A stretch of 29,480 bases of DNA from Sphingomonas sp. CCH9-E2 (GTDB lineage: Bacteria; Pseudomonadota; Alphaproteobacteria; Sphingomonadales; Sphingomonadaceae): assembly GCF_001557215.1 (NCBI RefSeq), contig NZ_LSJM01000200.1:1-29480 (forward strand), written 5' to 3'. Numbering within the stretch: the stretch's first letter is position 1; the number at the start of each line of letters is the position of its first letter. Below are positions 24,257 through 29,480 of the stretch, piece by piece. The notes under the pieces were generated by a model. It saw nothing but the letters and a program-made list of their open reading frames with translations, was not told the DNA's origin and did no database searches. Made by a program: the position numbers and the translations under genes.

Positions 24257-25120
24257 TCAGGCGGCCACGGTTCCGCGCGGCAGCACCGCCGCGGCATAGT
24301 CGCTTTCCACCTTCTGGATCAGCGCGCGGTCGTCATGGTTCCACGGGTGGAAGCCAGGCATGAAATAGCTCAGCCAGGCCGGGATCATCCGCGTGACGAT
24401 ACCCGGCGACACCAGCAGATACTTCGCCACCTTCGCCTTGGCGCGCCATCCGGTGACGCCGTCCTGCGCCATCAGGTCCAGCGTGCCCTCGATCCGGTGC
24501 TTCCAGAAGGTGACCGTGATCAGCAGCATCGTCAGCGACTTGATCTTCCAGCGCTTCCACCGGCTCATGCCGCGCGTCGCATGGAGATAGGTGTCATAGG
24601 CGACGCCCTTGTGCTCGATCTCCTCCAGCGCGTGCCAGCGCCACAGATCGGCATTTTCCGTGTCCGCGCCCGCGAGATGCTTGGGGTTGCGGATCAGCTC
24701 GGACGCCAGGATCGCGGTATAATGTTCCAGCGCCATCGTCGCGGCGAGCTGAACGATCTTGGGCCGCGACCGCGCGATCTCCAGCACCTGATCCACGCGC
24801 GATTCCAGCCGGCTGATGTCATAGCCATGATCGAGCACGCGCTTGTTGAACGCGACATGCTCGCGGCTATGCACCACTTCCTGCACCGTGAACGCCTTGA
24901 TCTCGCGCGCCAGCTTCTCGTCCACGCCGTCGCGGAACGCCTTCACGCTCTCGATGAAATAGGCCTCGCCCTTGGGGAAGGTCACCGACAGCGCATTGTA
25001 GAATGCGGTCGCGGTCACGTCCCCGCCCAGCCACAGACGGTCCTGCTGCTGGCCGCGCCCGAACCGGCGGTCGCGCGGGGTGATGGTAAGGTCAGCGGGA
25101 GTCTTTGCGTTCGACATCAT
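24257..25120 (-). CDS. Predicted metal-dependent hydrolase (PF10118 family)
   Basis: A 287-residue cytoplasmic protein of the putative metal-dependent hydrolase family PF10118. Conserved acidic and histidine clusters are visible in the helical core: FTVQEVVHSREHVAFN (about 78-93), ATMALEHYTAI (about 127-137) and WHALEEIEHKGVAYD (about 162-176), an arrangement that suggests a di-metal helical site. No reaction has been firmly established for the family. GGAG lies 5 bases before tandem ATGs at 25120/25117. It is divergent from a TetR gene 44 bases away; this pairing is common for the family and suggests TetR control. The efflux operon starts 119 bases downstream on the same strand. Confidence 0.85.
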   Translation of the reverse strand: MMSNAKTPADLTITPRDRRFGRGQQQDRLWLGGDVTATAFYNALSVTFPKGEAYFIESVKAFRDGVDEKLAREIKAFTVQEVVHSREHVAFNKRVLDHGYDISRLESRVDQVLEIARSRPKIVQLAATMALEHYTAILASELIRNPKHLAGADTENADLWRWHALEEIEHKGVAYDTYLHATRGMSRWKRWKIKSLTMLLITVTFWKHRIEGTLDLMAQDGVTGWRAKAKVAKYLLVSPGIVTRMIPAWLSYFMPGFHPWNHDDRALIQKVESDYAAAVLPRGTVAA

Positions 25121-25142
25121 TTTGCTCCAAGGCTTTGGCAGG

Positions 25143-25164
25143 GACCTAACGCTTACTTACACGA

Positions 25165-25171
<7 letters not shown>
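25143..25171 (-). promoter_or_regulatory. Possible promoter of the metal-dependent hydrolase gene
   Basis: A consensus TTGACA -35 hexamer on the minus strand (25171-25166) overlaps the TetR start codon. At 17-base spacing the -10 position reads TAGGTC (25148-25143), a weak match. The overlap with the divergent start would suit mutual regulation, but the -10 box is poor. Confidence 0.28.
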
Positions 25172-26849
<1,678 letters not shown>

Positions 26850-26926
26850 ACGCCACCACCCTGCACGACGCGATTTTCGCAAGCGACTGACTGGCGCTCG
26901 TGCCGCAATCGCCTAGATTGTGCGCC

Positions 26927-27715
26927 ATGCTGTATCGTTTTGCCCCGCTCGCCCTGATCGCGATCGCCATCCCCGCCGCCGCGCAGGAGCAAGCAGCGGA
27001 ACCGAAGCGCGAACCGATGCGCACGCGCGTCTATATCGGCCCGCAGCTTTCGCCCAAGACGCCCGGCGCCAATCACCTGTCCTTCGGCCCGTTTTTCGAC
27101 GTCTCCCGCGCGCGCGGCGATGACCCGTTCGAGTTTGAAGCGCCCGATGAGAGCTTTGGCTTTCCGGTCGTCGAAGTCGGCGGCGTCGAATTAGGCCCCG
27201 CCCTGGGCTTTCGCGGCAAGCGCAAGGCGGCCGATATCGGCGTGCCCCTCCACGAAGTCGGGTTCAGCTTCGAGATCGGCGGCTTTGCCCAGACCTATCT
27301 CGCGAAGAACATCCGTGTCCGCGCCGAAGCGCGTCAGGCGGTGAGCGGCCATGACGGCCTGGTCGGGGAAGTCAGCGCCGATTACATCCTCCGCGACGGC
27401 GACAAATGGCTGTTCTCGCTCGGCCCGCGCGTGACGCTCGCCGACGGCAAGTACCATCGCGCCTGGTATGGCATCACCGCAGCCGACAGCGCGGCGTCCG
27501 GCCTCGCCCAGTTCCACCCCGACGGCGGGGTCGAGGGTGCCGGCCTCGCCGCCGGCTATCTGCGCCAGCTCAACAAGCGGATCGGGCTCAGCGCATATGC
27601 GCGCTACGATCATCTGATCGGCGACGCCGGGCGCTCGCCTTACGTCCGGGCGGCGGGATCGCGCAGCCAGCCTTCGGTCGGTTTCGCACTCAGCTATACC
27701 TTCGGCGGAAAGTAA
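26927..27715 (+). CDS. MipA/OmpV-family outer-membrane protein
   Basis: A 262-residue exported beta-barrel protein of the MipA/OmpV family, related to scaffold proteins for murein-synthesis enzymes. The signal peptide is residues 1-19 (cleavage near IPAAA-QEQ). The barrel signature appears as alternating strands (VRAEARQAVSGHDGLVGEVSAD), the motif YHRAWYGIT, and the terminal strand SQPSVGFALSYTFGGK. The ATG at 26927 is chosen because it begins the signal peptide. An upstream in-frame start at 26900 adds nine residues without support. It is 77 bases downstream of obgE and is followed 71 bases later by a secreted hydrolase. Confidence 0.87.
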   Translation: MLYRFAPLALIAIAIPAAAQEQAAEPKREPMRTRVYIGPQLSPKTPGANHLSFGPFFDVSRARGDDPFEFEAPDESFGFPVVEVGGVELGPALGFRGKRKAADIGVPLHEVGFSFEIGGFAQTYLAKNIRVRAEARQAVSGHDGLVGEVSADYILRDGDKWLFSLGPRVTLADGKYHRAWYGITAADSAASGLAQFHPDGGVEGAGLAAGYLRQLNKRIGLSAYARYDHLIGDAGRSPYVRAAGSRSQPSVGFALSYTFGGK

Positions 27716-27786
27716 CCAAAGCCGGACAGTTGCGGTTCAGCAACGATCTGGCACAAACTCCTGCGTCACAACGTCGGGGGGACAAG

Positions 27787-28701
27787 ATGGTCAGGTTGAT
27801 GCTCCTGCTCACCGCAGTCGCAGTGGTTGCCGCTCCGGCAGCCGACGCGCAGCGCTTTCGCGAGCGGCTGGCGGAGCGGATAGCCGAACGCGCCGCCGCC
27901 CGCGGTGCCGAGGCGCCGGCGGAAGGGATGGTCGAACATAGTTTCGGCACCGATCCGCTGCAGAAACTGGATTTCTGGGCGGCTAGGGACAAGGCGAAAC
28001 CCGCGCCGATCGTGATCTTCGTCCATGGCGGCGGCTGGAAGCGCGGCGACAAGCGCAACGCGACCGGCGCGGCCAAGGTGACGCATTTCATCGAACAGGG
28101 CTATGCCGTCGCCTCGGTCAACTACCGCCTAGTCCCCGCCGCAAAGGTCGAGGATCAAGCCGCCGATGTCGCCAGCGCCTTTGCGTGGCTGCGCAGCAAT
28201 GCGGCCAAACTCAATATCGATCCCGCGCGCATGGTGCTGATGGGCCACAGCGCCGGCGCACACCTTGTCGCCCTGGTCGGCACCGACCCCCGCTACGCCC
28301 GCGCCGCCGGCTTTGCGCTCAGCGACATTCGCGGCGTGATCCCGCTCGATGGCGCTGCCTACGACGTCGCCGCGCAGATCGCGGACGGCGGGAAGTTCAT
28401 GCACGACACCTATGTCCAGGCGTTTGGCAGCGATCCCGCGCGGCAGAAAGCGCTGTCCCCCACCCTCCACGCCGCCGGGCCGAATGCCCCGGCCTTCCTG
28501 ATCCTCCATGTCGACCGCGACGACGGCAAGCGCCAGTCCGAAGGCCTCGGCGCCGCGCTGCGCAAGGCCGGCACCCCGGCGCAGGTCACGCGGATCGAGG
28601 GACGTGGCCTGATCGGCCATGCGGAGATCAATCGCAAGCTGGGACAAGCCGACTACCCCGCGACGCCTATCGTTGATGCGTGGCTGAAGAGGCGGTTTTA
28701 G
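27787..28701 (+). CDS. Secreted alpha/beta hydrolase (esterase/lipase-like)
   Basis: A 304-residue exported alpha/beta-hydrolase of the hormone-sensitive-lipase/BD-FAE-like type. The signal peptide is residues 1-21 (MVRLMLLLTAVAVVAAPAADA). A charged coiled helix (residues 23-38, FRERLAERIAERAAAR) precedes the core. The oxyanion motif is HGGGW at 80-84, the nucleophile Ser155 is in LMGHSAGAHL, and likely acid and base are the Asp in ILHVDRDD and the His in GLIGHAEIN. It starts at ATG 27787 after GGGGGGACAAG. A longer open frame reaching back to 27406 overlaps the MipA gene and is not coding. Substrate unknown; an ester of a carbohydrate or lipid is typical. Confidence 0.9.
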   Translation: MVRLMLLLTAVAVVAAPAADAQRFRERLAERIAERAAARGAEAPAEGMVEHSFGTDPLQKLDFWAARDKAKPAPIVIFVHGGGWKRGDKRNATGAAKVTHFIEQGYAVASVNYRLVPAAKVEDQAADVASAFAWLRSNAAKLNIDPARMVLMGHSAGAHLVALVGTDPRYARAAGFALSDIRGVIPLDGAAYDVAAQIADGGKFMHDTYVQAFGSDPARQKALSPTLHAAGPNAPAFLILHVDRDDGKRQSEGLGAALRKAGTPAQVTRIEGRGLIGHAEINRKLGQADYPATPIVDAWLKRRF

Positions 28702-28774
28702 GCTGTTAGGCCGTAGCGGCCGCTTCTGAAGCGAGGGCTGAATGCCTGAAACTGGGTAGGAAACTTCCATCCCC

Positions 28775-28867
28775 CCGTCATGCTGAACTTGTTTCAGCAT
28801 CCACTCTTCCACTCGCTGCTCGGCCGCCTGCGGAGATGTGGATGCTCAAACAAGTTCAGGATGACGG
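28775..28867. repeat. REP-like palindrome, CTGAACTTGTTTCAG family (copy 2)
   Basis: Arms 28775-28804 and 28838-28867 are reverse complements over 30 bases with two mismatches (core CTGAACTTGTTTCAGCATCC). The arm resembles that at 15985-16008: both have CGTCA, then a palindromic core with ACTTGTT, then TCCAC. This marks two divergent copies of the same family within one window. Confidence 0.75.
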
Positions 28868-28920
28868 AGTGAACAAACGGATGCGTCCGCAATAGCGTCG
28901 TCAGCGGCATATCCGCTTGC

Positions 28921-29004
28921 CCGTTCGCCCTGAGCTTGGCGAAGGGCCATATCCGGTCCTCGCTGAGTACAGGGCTGGTGATTCGACAAGCTCAGCACAA
29001 ACGG
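28921..29004. repeat. REP-like palindrome, GAGCTTGTCGAA family
   Basis: Left arm 28921-28945 (CCGTTCGCCCTGAGCTTGGC...) and right arm 28980-29004 are imperfect reverse complements (about 20 of 25 positions). The CTGAGCTTGTCGAA-type core is one I associate with dispersed sphingomonad intergenic repeats. It lies just after the copy-2 palindrome, forming a tandem pair of different repeat families. Confidence 0.65.
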
Positions 29005-29080
29005 GGTGAAGTTCGACCTTTAGCCCCACATAAACTTCTCCACTTCCCACATCGCCCGCCGCGCCTGTATGCCGCGCGCG

Positions 29081-29480
29081 ATGAACCTCTTCCCGCCCGC
29101 CTCCTGCCCGCGCCTCGTCGTCAAGATCGGATCGGCGCTGCTCGTCGACCCGGATGGCGGCGTGCGGCGCGGCTGGCTGGAGGGGATCGCCGCCGACATC
29201 GCCGCGCGGGTGCAGGCGGGGCAGCAGGTTGCGGTCGTGTCCTCCGGTGCCATCGCGCTCGGTGCGCGCCGCCTCAACCTGCCCAAGGGCGGCCGCGCCA
29301 GCCTTGAGGATGCGCAGGCCGCCGCCGCCACCGGTCAGATCGCGCTCAGCCAGGTCTGGGCCGAGGTGCTCGCCGCCAACGGCCTCACCGCCGCGCAGAT
29401 GCTGGTCACGCTCGACGATCTTGAGGATCGCCGCCGCTACCTCAACGCCGCCGCGACGCTGGGCCGCCTGCTCAGCCTCG
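29081..29480 (+). CDS. proB: Glutamate 5-kinase (partial)
   Basis: The first 133 residues of glutamate 5-kinase, which phosphorylates glutamate in the first step of proline biosynthesis. The gene runs off the right edge. The amino-acid-kinase fold is clear: the nucleotide-binding start RLVVKIGSALL, then VAVVSSGAIALGARRL and the conserved QAAAATGQIALSQVW, followed by AAQMLVTLDDLEDRRRYLNA. The ATG at 29081 is used; an in-frame ATG at 29069 would add MPRA, and neither has a strong ribosome site. The obgE-then-proB order is normal for the group, although two envelope genes and a repeat-rich spacer lie between them here. Confidence 0.94.
   Translation, partial: MNLFPPASCPRLVVKIGSALLVDPDGGVRRGWLEGIAADIAARVQAGQQVAVVSSGAIALGARRLNLPKGGRASLEDAQAAAATGQIALSQVWAEVLAANGLTAAQMLVTLDDLEDRRRYLNAAATLGRLLSL

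Larger units (their letters stand above)
28702..29080. other. Repeat-rich spacer before proB
   Basis: These 379 bases lack a gene. They contain a small GC hairpin GGCCG-TAG-CGGCC (28709-28721) after the hydrolase stop, then two REP-like palindromes from different families (28775-28867 and 28921-29004). The last 75 bases hold the proB leader. No T-run terminator or clear promoter was found. Confidence 0.5.

Noticed and set aside
27406..27786. Upstream extension of the alpha/beta hydrolase frame
   Set aside because: It overlaps the MipA gene in another frame and would bury the clear signal peptide starting at 27787.

Overview
The window looks like a chromosomal segment of a sphingomonad (Alphaproteobacteria, Sphingomonadaceae, Sphingomonas-like). 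Supporting signs are the high GC content with strong third-position bias, a recognisable CtrA cell-cycle regulator, the alphaproteobacterial rplU-rpmA...obgE...proB neighbourhood, a large TonB-dependent receptor, a MipA/OmpV protein, and several families of palindromic intergenic repeats. The assignment is inference from content; no database search was run.

Layout. 1-489 (-) is the 5' part of the pyruvate dehydrogenase E2 gene, divergent from a universal stress protein and a secreted M28 zinc peptidase (632-2410, +). From 2414 to 10116 nearly everything is on the minus strand: a secreted RcnB-like Gly-rich protein, free-methionine-R-sulfoxide reductase, a small lipoprotein, the ribosome-rescue hydrolase ArfB, an RluA-type pseudouridine synthase, a PAS-GGDEF-EAL-PilZ protein, and a redox/aromatic cassette (DodA-type dioxygenase, WrbA quinone reductase, pirin). 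The cassette is divergent from a LysR regulator (10238-11140, +), with a clear palindrome between them. A 992-aa TonB-dependent receptor (11208-14186, -) is divergent from ctrA (14518-15225, +). Then come tRNA-Ser(CGA), hspQ, rplU, rpmA and a GNAT acetyltransferase.

From about 17.6 to 25.8 kb an accessory-looking block sits between rpmA/GNAT and obgE. It holds a low-GC CdiI-like immunity gene between two inverted copies of a palindromic repeat, a tripartite RND efflux operon (membrane fusion protein, AcrB-like pump, OprM-like channel, reading leftward), a PF10118-type metal-dependent hydrolase and a divergent TetR regulator. The pump gene carries one frameshift at about 20663; restoring a single base rebuilds a normal-length AcrB-like protein. 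After this block come obgE, a MipA/OmpV protein, a secreted alpha/beta hydrolase, a repeat-rich spacer and the start of proB, which runs off the right edge.

How the genes fit together: the window mixes housekeeping (PDH, translation, ribosome rescue, proline synthesis, cell-cycle control) with envelope and stress functions (efflux, TonB uptake, quinone/oxidative defence, c-di-GMP). I saw no CRISPR array, insertion sequence, phage or obviously new multigene defence system. The points most worth a second look are the frameshifted pump, a 28-bp AT-rich palindrome before the efflux operon, the ctrA control region, the repeat-flanked immunity-like gene and the four-domain c-di-GMP protein.
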